Shown here: positions 27,426 to 36,851 of the stretch, piece after piece | Layout of the letters: every line of letters begins with the position of its first letter | Numbering within the stretch: the first letter of the stretch is position 1 | Source: Deltaproteobacteria bacterium | GTDB lineage: Bacteria; Desulfobacterota; Dissulfuribacteria; Dissulfuribacterales; QOAL01 | DNA length: 36,851 nucleotides | Assembly: GCA_026992735.1 (NCBI GenBank) | Contig: JALWYO010000058.1 | Location: 1 to 36,851 of the forward strand | Direction: 5' to 3' | The notes under the pieces: model-generated | Seen by the model: only the letters and a program-made list of their open reading frames with translations | What the model was told of the DNA's origin: nothing | Database searches by the model: none | Program-made: the position numbers and the translations under genes

Positions 27426-28055
27426 CTATATCAGCTTGGCCTCGATATTTTCCATGCATTCATAGAATATCTTGTAATTGATTTGTTTTTCATCTATAAG
27501 CTGCGGAATAATCTTTTTGATGTGGCCCAGGTCTGTGGGGTTAAGGGTTACATCAACTCCTTTGGAGAATGCGTCCATTATATTGTGTCTGTTTCCGCCT
27601 GGATGTATAAGGACAACGACTGCCTTTCTCCTGATGTCCGGGGCAAGATCATTGATGAAATCCAGGATGTCTGAGAGGTTTTTCCCTGCTGCCGGGCCGA
27701 TCTGGTAGAGAATGACAACATCGAAGATATTGTACCGGAATTGATGGCGCGCCTCATCCCTGTTCTTTATTTCTCTGGTTTCATAGTCCAGCTTTGACAG
27801 CCGCCTGTTGATTTCAAGGCCTGCTCTGATGTCTTCGCAGTAGAGCAGGGCGGTTTTTACTCCAGGTTCAAAATATTCTGTTGGGAGATGCGTTTTCTGG
27901 GAAGGCTCAGCAGGTTCAAGCTGGCGCTGTATACCTGGTTCAATAGTTATTTTGTGTTCACAGTTCTTGCATTTTATATAAACGATTTCTCTGGGAGGAA
28001 GTTTTGATTCATCAATCCTGTATTTTTTACCACAGTTTTCACATGTTATTTCCAT
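27426..28055 (-). CDS. MJ0042-type zinc-ribbon protein with receiver-like C-terminal domain
   Basis: MEITCENCGKKYRIDESKLPPREIVYIKCKNCEHKITIEPG, then TALLYCEDIRAGLEINRRLSKLDYE...FDVVILYQ....MDAFSKGVDVTLNPTDL. Start set at the internal Met. Confidence 0.78.
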   Translation of the reverse strand: MEITCENCGKKYRIDESKLPPREIVYIKCKNCEHKITIEPGIQRQLEPAEPSQKTHLPTEYFEPGVKTALLYCEDIRAGLEINRRLSKLDYETREIKNRDEARHQFRYNIFDVVILYQIGPAAGKNLSDILDFINDLAPDIRRKAVVVLIHPGGNRHNIMDAFSKGVDVTLNPTDLGHIKKIIPQLIDEKQINYKIFYECMENIEAKLI

Positions 28056-28080
28056 GATTGGTTTTACCTGCAAACCAGTA

Positions 28081-29250
28081 TCAATACTGGTGGACCATGT
28101 ATTCCTTTTCAATTTCCAGATTTTCTATGTCAGTAGTTGCTTCACCTCTGCCCGCCTTGATTTTGTCAATGCCCTGGCGGACCTTTGCCCTGTTACTGGC
28201 ATAGGTCAGCGCAGTGGTTTCGTCGATCAGACCTTTGCCAAAGAACTGTATGATGTTGTGGTCAAACGTCTGCATGTCATAGGTCTGGCCTTCGTCAATG
28301 ATGTTATAGAAGGTCTTGTTCTCTCTCTCCCCGTTTATTATACAGTCCTTGACCCTTATATTGTTTTGCATGATTTCAAAGACAGCTATTCTCCCGCCTT
28401 CTTTTTTGGGCAGAAGCCTTTGTCCCACCACCCATTTTATGGTATCTGCAAGGCGGAAGCGTATGTGCTGTTCTTCTTCGGGAGAAAACATGCCTAACAG
28501 ACGGTTTATGGTGTGACCTGCACTGACGGTATGGACTGTGCTGAATACGAGATGTCCTGTTTCAGCGGCATTCAGCGCAATTTCCACGGTATCTCTGTCT
28601 CTTATTTCACCTACCAGTATCACATGCGGGGCCTGACGCAGCGCTGCCCTCAAGCCATTGGCAAATGTATCGAAGTCCTGGCCCAGTTCCCTCTGGTTGA
28701 ACGTAGCCTTGCGCGGCTTATGAACGTATTCCACAGGATCTTCCAGGGTTATCACATGAAGTTCTTCATTCTTGTTTATTTCGTCGAGTATGGCTGCAAG
28801 AGAGGTGGTCTTACCTGTGCCGGTTGCGCCAGTGAACAGTATGATCCCATTCTTTTCCTTTGCCATCTTCAAAAAACATTTTGGAAGATCAAGCTCTTCT
28901 ATGCTGGGCACCTTTTCTTCCAGCTTTCTCATTACAATGCTGTAGGTCCCCTTCTGCGAGAAGACATTGACACGGAACCTTGTGCCTGTATCAAGCCTGT
29001 ATGAGAAGTCGCAGGAGCCGTGGCGGAACAGATCATACAGGAGCCTCCTGTTGTTGTCTATCATGCAGAGGGCAAGCTGTTCTGTCTGATAGGGTACCAG
29101 TGTGTTGGTGTCAATGTCTGGCGGACAGACATGCAGTTTTCCGTCTGCTGCTATCTGGCAAGGTCTGCCAACAGTGAAATTGAGGTCTGACACCCTTGGG
29201 TGGGCCAGAGACATCTGTTCCAGTATCTGGTTGAGTTCAGCTCTTCTCAT
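28081..29250 (-). CDS. Type IV pilus retraction ATPase, PilT/PilU family (paralog 2)
   Basis: Walker A ILFTGATGTGKTTSLAAILDEIN, ITLEDPVEYVH, FANGLRAALRQAPHVILVGEIRDRDTVEIALNAAETGHLVFSTVHT. Confidence 0.92.
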   Translation of the reverse strand: MRRAELNQILEQMSLAHPRVSDLNFTVGRPCQIAADGKLHVCPPDIDTNTLVPYQTEQLALCMIDNNRRLLYDLFRHGSCDFSYRLDTGTRFRVNVFSQKGTYSIVMRKLEEKVPSIEELDLPKCFLKMAKEKNGIILFTGATGTGKTTSLAAILDEINKNEELHVITLEDPVEYVHKPRKATFNQRELGQDFDTFANGLRAALRQAPHVILVGEIRDRDTVEIALNAAETGHLVFSTVHTVSAGHTINRLLGMFSPEEEQHIRFRLADTIKWVVGQRLLPKKEGGRIAVFEIMQNNIRVKDCIINGERENKTFYNIIDEGQTYDMQTFDHNIIQFFGKGLIDETTALTYASNRAKVRQGIDKIKAGRGEATTDIENLEIEKEYMVHQY

Positions 29251-29251
29251 C

Positions 29252-30337
29252 TCAGCCTACCTCTGTAAAATCTGCTGGCGCACTGCGTGCAAATGCCTTG
29301 AAAATGGCCTTGTTTTCGCACTTGGCATAAGCTTCATCAGGATCTATCCAGCCTCTTTGCATCAGGTCCATGATGGCATCATCAAGGGTCTGCATCCCGT
29401 ATTTTTTGCCTGTCTGCATGGATGAAGGAATCTGGTATGTTTTTGCCTCCCTTATGAGGTTTCTGACAGCAGGTGTGGCAATGAGGATCTCAAATGCGAC
29501 ACATCTGCCCGGGATATCGATCCTCTTGAACATGGTCTGGGAGATTACTGCACGGAGGGCGTCTGCCAGGGTGGCCCTTACCTGTGGCTGCTGATGGGTA
29601 GGGAATATCTCTATGAGCCTGTCAACTGTCTTGGAGGCGCTTATGGTGTGCAGGGTCCCCATTACCAGGTGACCGGTCATGGCGGCCTCTATGGCGAGGG
29701 ATATGGTTTCCAGGTCCCTGAGTTCGCCAACGAGTACGATGTCAGGGTCTTCACGCAGCGTTCCCCTGAGGGCTGCGCTGAATGATTTTGTGTGCGTCCC
29801 AACCTCCCTGTGGTTTATAAGGCAGCTCTTGTGCTCGTGAACGAATTCTATCGGGTCTTCAATCGTTATTATATGGTCTTTTCTGTTCCTGTTGGCGTGG
29901 TCAACTATGGCTGCCAGGGTGGTTGATTTACCGCTGCCTGTAGGGCCTGTGACAAGCACCAGGCCTCTGGGCAGCATTGCCAGCTTGGTCATGACCTCAG
30001 GAAGCCCAAGTTGCTCGGCAGACAGGATCTTGCTTGGTATCTCCCTGAATGCAGCGGCAACCCCGTCCTTCTGCATGTAATAATTGACCCTGTACCGGGC
30101 CAAACCCGGAATTTCATATGCGAAATCTATGTCTCCTGTCTCTTCGAAAAGTTTGATCTTTTCTTCAGGGGCTATTTCGTATAACATGCCCTTCAGTTCT
30201 TCGTTTTCCAGGGTCTTGTATTTTACCCGCTGCAAATCCCCCCTTATGCGAATCACTGGAGGAGATCCTGCTACCATGTGGAGGTCAGAGCCTCCCTGTT
30301 CATGAAGCAGCTTGAAGAATGCGTCGATTTTGGCCAT
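29252..30337 (-). CDS. pilT: Type IV pilus retraction ATPase, PilT family (paralog 1)
   Basis: LVTGPTGSGKSTTLAAIVDHANRNRKDHIITIEDPIEFVHEHKSCLINHREVGTHTKSFSAALRGTLREDPDIVLVGELRDLETISLAIEAAMTGHLVMGTLHT. Confidence 0.92.
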   Translation of the reverse strand: MAKIDAFFKLLHEQGGSDLHMVAGSPPVIRIRGDLQRVKYKTLENEELKGMLYEIAPEEKIKLFEETGDIDFAYEIPGLARYRVNYYMQKDGVAAAFREIPSKILSAEQLGLPEVMTKLAMLPRGLVLVTGPTGSGKSTTLAAIVDHANRNRKDHIITIEDPIEFVHEHKSCLINHREVGTHTKSFSAALRGTLREDPDIVLVGELRDLETISLAIEAAMTGHLVMGTLHTISASKTVDRLIEIFPTHQQPQVRATLADALRAVISQTMFKRIDIPGRCVAFEILIATPAVRNLIREAKTYQIPSSMQTGKKYGMQTLDDAIMDLMQRGWIDPDEAYAKCENKAIFKAFARSAPADFTEVG

Positions 30338-30494
30338 ATTGTCTATAGACCTCCTGAAAAAATGGCTTTTATCTTGCGTTCCCTGGCTGATGAATGATGG
30401 TCAGCAGGTTCATGGCCGGGAGTTTCTGCAAGTTTCTGAATCATTATTCTCTATCGGCATACTGTACTATAAATATGAGGCAGGGCGCAAACCC

Positions 30495-31172
30495 ATGATT
30501 TCAAGTAGTGAATGCATTATCGAACTCCGGGGAGTAGGGAAAAAATATCCTCCTGATATTTTTGCCCTGGATGGATTGAATCTGAAGATATCCAAGGGAG
30601 AGTTCGTTTTTTTGACAGGTCCCAGTGGTTCAGGCAAGAGTACATTGTTGAGAATGCTTTACCATGCGGAACGGCCTACCGCAGGGGCAATTACCATTGA
30701 CGGCTTGGACCTTTCAAGCCTTTCTACGTCTCAGGTGCCGCAGCTCCGGAGAAAGGTGGGAGTGATATTCCAGGATTTCAAACTCCTGTACAACAAGACG
30801 GTATTCGAAAACGTTGCCCTTGCCCTGGAGGTCCTTGGATTCAAAAGAGACCAGCTAGGCAGGAGGGTCAAGCAGGTGATAGAAGGAGTAGGACTTGGCG
30901 ATAAGATGATGAGAAAGGCTGTTCAGCTGTCTGGTGGTGAGCAGCAGCGTGTCGCCATTGCCAGAGCGGTTGTCAACAGGCCGCCTATAATCCTCGCAGA
31001 TGAACCCACAGGCAATCTGGACCGCAAGAGGACCAACGAGGTAATGAGCCTTATGAATGAATTGAATGCCAGGGGCGCCACCATAATTTTCGCTACCCAT
31101 GACGAGGCCCTTTTTCAGGACACCCACCGTAGGGTCCTGGTACTGGAAAATGGAAGGCTGAAAAGGTCCTGA
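30495..31172 (+). CDS. ftsE: Cell division ATP-binding protein FtsE
   Basis: [86 protein letters not shown]; followed by ftsX. Confidence 0.93.
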   Translation: MISSSECIIELRGVGKKYPPDIFALDGLNLKISKGEFVFLTGPSGSGKSTLLRMLYHAERPTAGAITIDGLDLSSLSTSQVPQLRRKVGVIFQDFKLLYNKTVFENVALALEVLGFKRDQLGRRVKQVIEGVGLGDKMMRKAVQLSGGEQQRVAIARAVVNRPPIILADEPTGNLDRKRTNEVMSLMNELNARGATIIFATHDEALFQDTHRRVLVLENGRLKRS

Positions 31173-31173
31173 T

Positions 31174-32058
31174 ATGACTACATCAATCATATTCAAACGT
31201 GCTGTCAGGGATATCCGGCAGAACCTTGTTACGCATATTATGACCACTCTTGTGGTAGGGCTTACCTGCCTGATATTCGTATTTTTCAGCTTCTTTTCCT
31301 TCAATCTGCAGCAGGTAGTGGAGAGGTTTGGCAGGCAGCTAGCTATTATAGTTTACCTCAAGAAGGACGTATCCCAGGAAAAGATCCCGGTGTTGTATCA
31401 GAAGATAATAGGGCTTAAGGGTGTGGAAAGCGTCAATTTTGTGTCATCGGAAGATGCATTCAAGAGGCTGGAGCAGTTTTTCAAGGATGAAGACGAGGTC
31501 CTGCAGGGCGTGGATCCCCTTTTTCTCCCACCTTCCTTCGAGATCCAGATCAACAGGGCTGTATATCACCTGGACCGGATACGGCAGATTGCAAACCAGC
31601 TTTCAAAATGGCCCGAAGTTGACAAGGTTCAATACGGCAGGGAATGGGTTGACCGGCTTGAGGCCTTTTCCAGGATGGTCAGGGTGAGTGTGGTAATAAG
31701 TGGCTTGATCCTGCTGATTACAGCCGCCTTTGTGGTGTCTAATACCATCAAGCTTACGGTTTATGCCAGAGAAGAGGAAATAGAGATAATGCGGCTGGTT
31801 GGGGCAACCAGTGGCTTTATCCAGGGCCCCTTTCTGCTGGCGGCATTTTTTCAGGGCATTGTAGGTTCTGGTACGGCAATACTGGTGAGTTTTTTTGCTT
31901 ACAGGTACTTTCAGGCCATTTTGGGTCATACAGGCCTGGCAAGGAGCCTGAACCTGGAATTCCTGCCTCTCAGTTATGTGATATGCTTCATGCTGGCCAG
32001 TGCTGCCTTTTGTGTCCTGGGAACGGCCTTGGCACTCAGGAGGTTTCTGCGTCTGTGA
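31174..32058 (+). CDS. ftsX: Cell division protein FtsX (permease-like)
   Basis: FKRAVRDIRQNLVTHIMT, VVERFGRQLAIIVYLKKDVS, VSNTIKLTVYAREEEIEIMRLVGATSGFIQGPFL. Confidence 0.93.
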   Translation: MTTSIIFKRAVRDIRQNLVTHIMTTLVVGLTCLIFVFFSFFSFNLQQVVERFGRQLAIIVYLKKDVSQEKIPVLYQKIIGLKGVESVNFVSSEDAFKRLEQFFKDEDEVLQGVDPLFLPPSFEIQINRAVYHLDRIRQIANQLSKWPEVDKVQYGREWVDRLEAFSRMVRVSVVISGLILLITAAFVVSNTIKLTVYAREEEIEIMRLVGATSGFIQGPFLLAAFFQGIVGSGTAILVSFFAYRYFQAILGHTGLARSLNLEFLPLSYVICFMLASAAFCVLGTALALRRFLRL

Positions 32059-33248
32059 TGATTAGAAAGATTTCCGCAGCCATCCTGACCGTTATTGCCA
32101 TATTGTCCTGGCATTGTCTTACATGCATGGCCGAAAATGATATTCTTGAACAGGAGCTGTCAACGCATCAGCAGAAACTCAAGTCCGTAGAGACGGCCAT
32201 AAAGAAAAAGAAGGCCAAAAAGAGGCGGATAGAAAAGAACAAGCAGGATGTTCTCAAGGACATAGAGCATCTGGATGCCCAGATCGCAAGCCAGTGGGAG
32301 AGCCTGGAAAGGGCCAAGAAGGACTGGACTGCAGCCGAGCTTCAACTTGAGGAGATCAGAAAAGCACTGCAGGAGCGTATCAGGCAGCATGCATCTCTTA
32401 AAAAACATACAGAGATGCGGTTCAATGCCTTCAGGCAGATGGGTGATGTAGGTCTGTTGAACGTGTTCTTTTCTTCCCAGTCCCTTCCTGAGCTGCTTTC
32501 CAAACAGGAATGCCTCAAGATGATACTGGATGAGGATCGTGCCAGGAGAAGGGAATATCTGGAGTCCATGAAAGGACTGGTGAAAAAGAAACAGGAGCTG
32601 GAGAAAAAACAGGAGTTTTTGAAGTCCGTATCAGAACGTATGGAAAAGGAAGCCGATCTTCTTGAGAAGCGGAAGCAGGACAAGGAGCGCTATCTGAAGG
32701 ATCTCAAGCAGCAAAGCGGCAGGTATTCCGCCATGATAGCCCAGCTGGAGAGGGCAAGGAGAAAGCTCAAGGGCATCGTGGAAGAACTCACTCTGAAGAC
32801 CAGGTCTGCACAGAACGCCATGGGACCAGTGACAGAGCAGAACCAGTTTGTTTTTAATGCACAGAAGGGGAATTTGAACCTGCCGGCGCCTGGCAAGGTG
32901 GTGTATTTCAAGTCCATGAAAAAGGTGCCCGGCATAGCCATATCCTGTCCATGGGGTACCCAGATAATGGCCATATTTGATGGCAAGGTAGTATATAATG
33001 ATTCTCTGCCTGGTTATGGGCGAGTCTTCATAGTAGATCATGGCAACGGCTATCTGAGCCTCATTGCCCAGGGTCAGAGTTTTTTCCGCAAGGTAGGCGA
33101 TGAGGTTGCAGAGGGTGAGATAGTGGGAATATCAGGTGGCGGGCCGTGGATATCTGAGGGAATATATGTTGAGATCCGGCACAATGGCAAGCAGCTATCA
33201 CCTCTGAAGTGGTTTGACCTCAGGGGTATTGAAATAGAAAAGAGATAG
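32058..33248 (+). CDS. envC: EnvC-like murein hydrolase activator (coiled coil plus degenerate LytM/M23 domain)
   Basis: ATG overlaps the ftsX stop. Signal peptide, long coiled coil, LytM domain GKVVYNDSLPGYGRVFIVDHGNGYLSLIAQ...GEIVGISGGGPWISEGIYVEIRHNGKQLSPLKWF. Confidence 0.9.
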   Translation: MIRKISAAILTVIAILSWHCLTCMAENDILEQELSTHQQKLKSVETAIKKKKAKKRRIEKNKQDVLKDIEHLDAQIASQWESLERAKKDWTAAELQLEEIRKALQERIRQHASLKKHTEMRFNAFRQMGDVGLLNVFFSSQSLPELLSKQECLKMILDEDRARRREYLESMKGLVKKKQELEKKQEFLKSVSERMEKEADLLEKRKQDKERYLKDLKQQSGRYSAMIAQLERARRKLKGIVEELTLKTRSAQNAMGPVTEQNQFVFNAQKGNLNLPAPGKVVYFKSMKKVPGIAISCPWGTQIMAIFDGKVVYNDSLPGYGRVFIVDHGNGYLSLIAQGQSFFRKVGDEVAEGEIVGISGGGPWISEGIYVEIRHNGKQLSPLKWFDLRGIEIEKR

Positions 33249-33294
33249 GTTATCCTGCAATAGTAACTATGAATACCACAGAACCGTTTTCAAT

Positions 33295-34665
33295 ATGGGG
33301 TTGCCAATGACAAAAAATGGAAGAAAGAGTTTCAAGGGGTATTATGCAGTCCTGCTGCTGTTCTTTGTTGTGTCGGTGCTGGGTTTTTACCTGGTTAAAG
33401 ATCAGATAGCCGTTGCCAAGGAAGACAATATCTATCACCAGCTCAAACTGTTTACACAGGTTCTGGACCTGGTGGAAAGAGACTATGTAGAGCCTGTAAA
33501 GCCGCAGAAATTGATCTATGGCGCCATACAGGGCATGCTTAGCTCTCTTGATCCCCATTCATCATTTATGAGGCCCGATGACTTCAAGGAACTTCAGGTC
33601 GAGACCAAGGGTAAGTTTACAGGTATTGGCATTGAAATTACCTTGAAGGACGGTGTGCTCACGGTTGTCTCTCCCATTGAGGGCACTCCTGCCTTCAAGG
33701 CAGGTCTCAAGCCCAATGACAAGATTCTCAAGATCAATGGCAAGACTACCAAGAACCTTACCTTGATCCAGGCAGTTAAGCTGCTCAGGGGGCCCAAGGG
33801 TACAGAGGTCACTGTATCCATTTACCGTGAGGGCTGGGCCAAGCTCAAGGATATAAAGCTGGTGCGGGATGTTATTCCCATTATCAGTGTAAAATCCAAT
33901 ATGCTTGAAGATGGCTACGGATACGTGCGTATAACGAATTTCCAGGTAAAGACCAGTGACAGCCTTGAAAAGGCGCTCCGCAAGCTTGAAGGCAAAAAGG
34001 GGCTCAAGGGACTGGTTCTCGACCTGAGAAACAACCCTGGGGGGCTCCTGGACCAGGCGGTAAAGGTAAGTGACATCTTTCTGGAATCAGGCCTTATTGT
34101 TTATACCGATGGCAGGATAGAAGACCAAAAGATGCGCTTTACTGCGCATCCCAACAGGGTTCATCACAACTATCCTGTCGTGGTGTTGGTCAATGGCGGC
34201 AGCGCCAGTGCTTCAGAGATTGTTGCAGGCGCACTTCAGGACAATAAGCGGGCTATAATCGTTGGCACCCAGACCTTTGGCAAGGGTTCCGTGCAGACTA
34301 TCATACCCCTGGAGGGCGGAGCTGCAGTGAGGCTGACCACTGCGAGATATTATACTCCAAACGGCCGTTCTATTCAGGCAAAGGGTATAACGCCTGATAT
34401 CGAGGTGCCTTTTATCATTGCTGAAAAGGAAAAAGATGCCAGGGATGTATTTCATTTTCTAAAGGAAAAAGACCTGGAAGGCCACCTTAAAGGCCAGGAT
34501 GATGGTAAGAAGGAGACTGCACAGGAAGAAACAGGCAAAAAGCATTCAAATGATATGAGCAAACAGCTTGCCAGGGACAACCAGCTCAGGGAGGCCCTCA
34601 GGATACTGAAGGCCTGGGGCATCTTCACGGAGATGAAGCCTGGATGTACAGGTCAGAAGTCTTGA
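33295..34665 (+). CDS. ctpA: C-terminal processing peptidase, S41 family; start may be 33307
   Basis: PDZ domain, GLKGLVLDLRNNPGGLLDQAVKVSDIFL, VLVNGGSASASEIVAGALQDNKRAIIVGTQTFGKGSVQTI. Confidence 0.95.
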   Translation: MGLPMTKNGRKSFKGYYAVLLLFFVVSVLGFYLVKDQIAVAKEDNIYHQLKLFTQVLDLVERDYVEPVKPQKLIYGAIQGMLSSLDPHSSFMRPDDFKELQVETKGKFTGIGIEITLKDGVLTVVSPIEGTPAFKAGLKPNDKILKINGKTTKNLTLIQAVKLLRGPKGTEVTVSIYREGWAKLKDIKLVRDVIPIISVKSNMLEDGYGYVRITNFQVKTSDSLEKALRKLEGKKGLKGLVLDLRNNPGGLLDQAVKVSDIFLESGLIVYTDGRIEDQKMRFTAHPNRVHHNYPVVVLVNGGSASASEIVAGALQDNKRAIIVGTQTFGKGSVQTIIPLEGGAAVRLTTARYYTPNGRSIQAKGITPDIEVPFIIAEKEKDARDVFHFLKEKDLEGHLKGQDDGKKETAQEETGKKHSNDMSKQLARDNQLREALRILKAWGIFTEMKPGCTGQKS

Positions 34666-34709
34666 TATGCTGTCTTTTTCTGTAGATTCTGCCAGGTAGC
34701 TGAGGGTAG

Positions 34710-35618
34710 GTGTCAGGAAAAAAGAAGGCCGCGAGGTCCAGGGGTAAGGCAAGCGGGGCAGGCAAACCACGTTTCCCGGGGTTGCTGCTGCATCTGCTTG
34801 CCTTTTCTATTGTTGCCTTGCCGCTGTCCCTGCTTTTCCTGATTCCTGCAACTGAAAATCATCCCTCTGTATCACGGCCGCCCTTTGAAAATTTTAAGCC
34901 GGCCCCCAGGGCCCCTGCCAAAAGGAACCTTCCACATCCAAAGCCTCATGTGGTTCCCCGGCGGCCTTTGTTGGCCATCCTGATAGACGATATGGGATAT
35001 AATGCTGCTATTGACAGGCGGTTTATCGACCTGGAAGCACCGCTTTCCTTTGCATTTTTGCCTTATGCTCCCAATACAGGGGAAATAGCCCGTTATGCCA
35101 AGCGGCATGGCAGGGACGTGCTTGTCCACATTCCAATGGAACCGGAGAACAAGGCCATGGATCCAGGACGAGGTGTACTGACCGTGGACATGGATCTGCC
35201 ACACCTTGTGGATGTCTTGGGCCAGGATATTGAGAGGGTTCCGGGGGCCATAGGGGCCAACAACCACATGGGTTCCCGTTTTACAAAGGACAGGAGGGCA
35301 ATGGAGATAGTCATTGCCTATCTAAAGAGCAGGAAGTTCTTCTTCGTGGACAGCAGGACTACAAAGGATACAGTGGCCTACAAGGTGGCCAAAGAAATGG
35401 GCATCCGGTGCGCCCAGCGATCTGTCTTCCTGGATCATACACTCAGCAGGAAGTCTATACTGCATGAGATAAGGCGCAGCATAAAACTGGCAAGGAAACA
35501 GGGCAGTGTAATTGCAATAGGTCATCCCAGCAGGCTGATGTATCAGGTCCTCTATGACGAACTCCCCCGTCTCAGAAAGCAGGTTAAGCTAGTGCCTGTG
35601 CATAACCTGGTGCATTAG
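34710..35618 (+). CDS. Divergent polysaccharide deacetylase family protein (YibQ-like)
   Basis: LAILIDDMGYNAAIDRRFIDLEAPLSFAFLPYAPNT, VLVHIPMEPE, AIGANNHMGSRFTKDRRAM, FFVDSRTT; downstream of envC. Confidence 0.88.
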   Translation: MSGKKKAARSRGKASGAGKPRFPGLLLHLLAFSIVALPLSLLFLIPATENHPSVSRPPFENFKPAPRAPAKRNLPHPKPHVVPRRPLLAILIDDMGYNAAIDRRFIDLEAPLSFAFLPYAPNTGEIARYAKRHGRDVLVHIPMEPENKAMDPGRGVLTVDMDLPHLVDVLGQDIERVPGAIGANNHMGSRFTKDRRAMEIVIAYLKSRKFFFVDSRTTKDTVAYKVAKEMGIRCAQRSVFLDHTLSRKSILHEIRRSIKLARKQGSVIAIGHPSRLMYQVLYDELPRLRKQVKLVPVHNLVH

Positions 35619-35682
35619 GCGGGGAGTGCATACAGCAAGGCTCGGCAGACCCTCTTTTGATCTGTTAAGGTAAGATGCCCGT

Positions 35683-36591
35683 TTATGGATTGTCCCTCTG
35701 TTTCATCAGAACCCATGGCAACAGAAACAGGAAACGGCATAAAGCGCCAGGCACTGCAATAATGCTTCCTGCCCGGAGGGGACTGTCGTCATATTTTATA
35801 TACAGCCTGGCAGCACTCCTGTGAAAGTGAAAGTGGGTAAAGACCCCTACCTTCCTGCTGGAACTACCTGCCGCATGCCTGACTGGACCTAGGCCTGGAT
35901 GGTAGACGACCTTCCAGCCCGCCTGTCTGAACCTGGTACACCAGTCACAGTCCTCCCAGTACATGAAGAAACCCTGATCCATGGGCCCGACATCCTCTAC
36001 GGCTGCCTTTCTGACAAGCATACATGCCCCGGATATCCAGTCCGGCTCGATGGGTCCGGTTGGATTTGCAAGGGTAACGAGATTTTCCCTGGCCATGCGG
36101 CTGGAAGGGAAAAACCTGGAAAGCAACGATTTTCTGCCGAAAAATGCCGTGGTTATGTTCGGGAACCCCCTGGCAGAAGCCTGGACCTTGCCATCCGGGT
36201 CCATGATGCATGGACCCAACAGGGCAGTGTCCTTGTGGGCCTCCATCCATGCCATTGCATCATTTATGAAGCTTTTTTCTATTTCTGCGTCAGGGTTCAT
36301 GATGAGCAGATAGGGAGCGGCAGACTGTTCCATGATCTGGTTGCATGCTGCTGCAAACCCAACATTCCTGGTATTCCTTGACCAGGTAACCCCTGAAAAT
36401 TTTTTCTTGAGCCTGCCTGGTATGCTTTTCTTGCTGTTTTCCACGACATAGACTTTATTGACAGCGTTTTTTTCCATGGAAAAAATGCTATCCAGACAGC
36501 TCTCCAGTTCCGGAAAGCAGTTATAGCTGACAATACCTATATCGCACTTCAGCCCCTGCAGGCCCTTGCTCTGTTTTACCTGCCCGTTCAT
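35683..36591 (-). CDS. Glycosyltransferase family 2 (rhamnosyltransferase-like)
   Basis: DIGIVSYNCFPELESCLDSIF, NTRNVGFAAACNQIM, YLLIMNPDAEIE, ISGACMLVRKAAVEDVGPMDQGFFMYWEDCDWCTRFRQAGWKVVY. Confidence 0.92.
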   Translation of the reverse strand: MNGQVKQSKGLQGLKCDIGIVSYNCFPELESCLDSIFSMEKNAVNKVYVVENSKKSIPGRLKKKFSGVTWSRNTRNVGFAAACNQIMEQSAAPYLLIMNPDAEIEKSFINDAMAWMEAHKDTALLGPCIMDPDGKVQASARGFPNITTAFFGRKSLLSRFFPSSRMARENLVTLANPTGPIEPDWISGACMLVRKAAVEDVGPMDQGFFMYWEDCDWCTRFRQAGWKVVYHPGLGPVRHAAGSSSRKVGVFTHFHFHRSAARLYIKYDDSPLRAGSIIAVPGALCRFLFLLPWVLMKQRDNP

Positions 36592-36677
36592 GATTGTCTA
36601 TGGTTGTCCGTGGACAGGTTTGAGATTGCTGTTCCTGGAAAAGACTGTTCGATAGGGCATGGCGATGAAAGTGCCGG

Positions 36678-36851
36678 TCATGCCCGGTCCACTCCCCATT
36701 TTTTCAGCTTATGTCTCAGTGTCTTTCTGTCGATTCCGAGAAGCCTGGCGGCCTCACTCCTGTTCCAGCCCACCCTCTCCAGCACGTTCAAGATATGGGC
36801 CTTCTCAGCCTGTTTCAGTGTCAGGTCTTCGGCGTTGGTGCCTGCAATGCC
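36678..36851 (-). CDS. Sigma-54-dependent response regulator (NtrC-type), C-terminal Fis-like HTH; truncated by window edge
   Basis: Minus-strand translation from 36851: GIAGTNAEDLTLKQAEKAHILNVLERVGWNRSEAARLLGIDRKTLRHKLKKWGVDRA*. Confidence 0.88.
   Translation of the reverse strand, partial: GIAGTNAEDLTLKQAEKAHILNVLERVGWNRSEAARLLGIDRKTLRHKLKKWGVDRA

Noticed and set aside
28081-30337. Two adjacent PilT genes considered as a recent tandem duplication
   Set aside because: The proteins differ substantially outside the Walker/Asp/His boxes; they look like distinct long-standing PilT/PilU-type paralogs.
1-36851. Search for CRISPR arrays, retrons, DGRs, prophage or toxin-antitoxin modules
   Set aside because: No regularly spaced repeats, reverse transcriptase, phage structural genes or TA-like pairs could be recognised.

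Overview
Chromosomal window from a Gram-negative bacterium, probably a deltaproteobacterium/Desulfobacterota lineage (inferred from gene content and gene order, not proven). About 32 protein-coding genes and one tRNA can be supported. Left to right: htpX protease; a radical SAM protein coupled to a TPR-type protein; an ANTAR response regulator; tRNA-Gln(CTG); a Memo-family protein; a biotin ligase; prfB with a programmed +1 frameshift; lnt; an HsdR-N-domain protein; an SLC13/ArsB-type transporter; an ABC exporter; an rpsA-sppA-HU/IHF cluster; a hypothetical protein; a phospholipid-methyltransferase-like protein; a giant DUF748/AsmA-like protein; a PaaK-type CoA ligase next to a TRAP transporter (dctPQM); a zinc-ribbon protein with two tandem PilT ATPases; an ftsE-ftsX-envC-ctpA-yibQ-like envelope cluster; a GT2 glycosyltransferase; and the Fis-domain C-terminus of an NtrC-type regulator. 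Most of this is housekeeping. The least explained signals are: (i) a family of palindromic intergenic elements sharing GTAA(n4)TCACGGG-like ends; (ii) a CACGAAGNN tandem/inverted repeat; (iii) a possible 5' group II intron remnant after the ABC exporter; (iv) the radical SAM protein with non-canonical Cys spacing, in an htpX-rSAM-TPR unit with no visible RiPP precursor. No CRISPR array, prophage, intact IS element or rRNA was seen.
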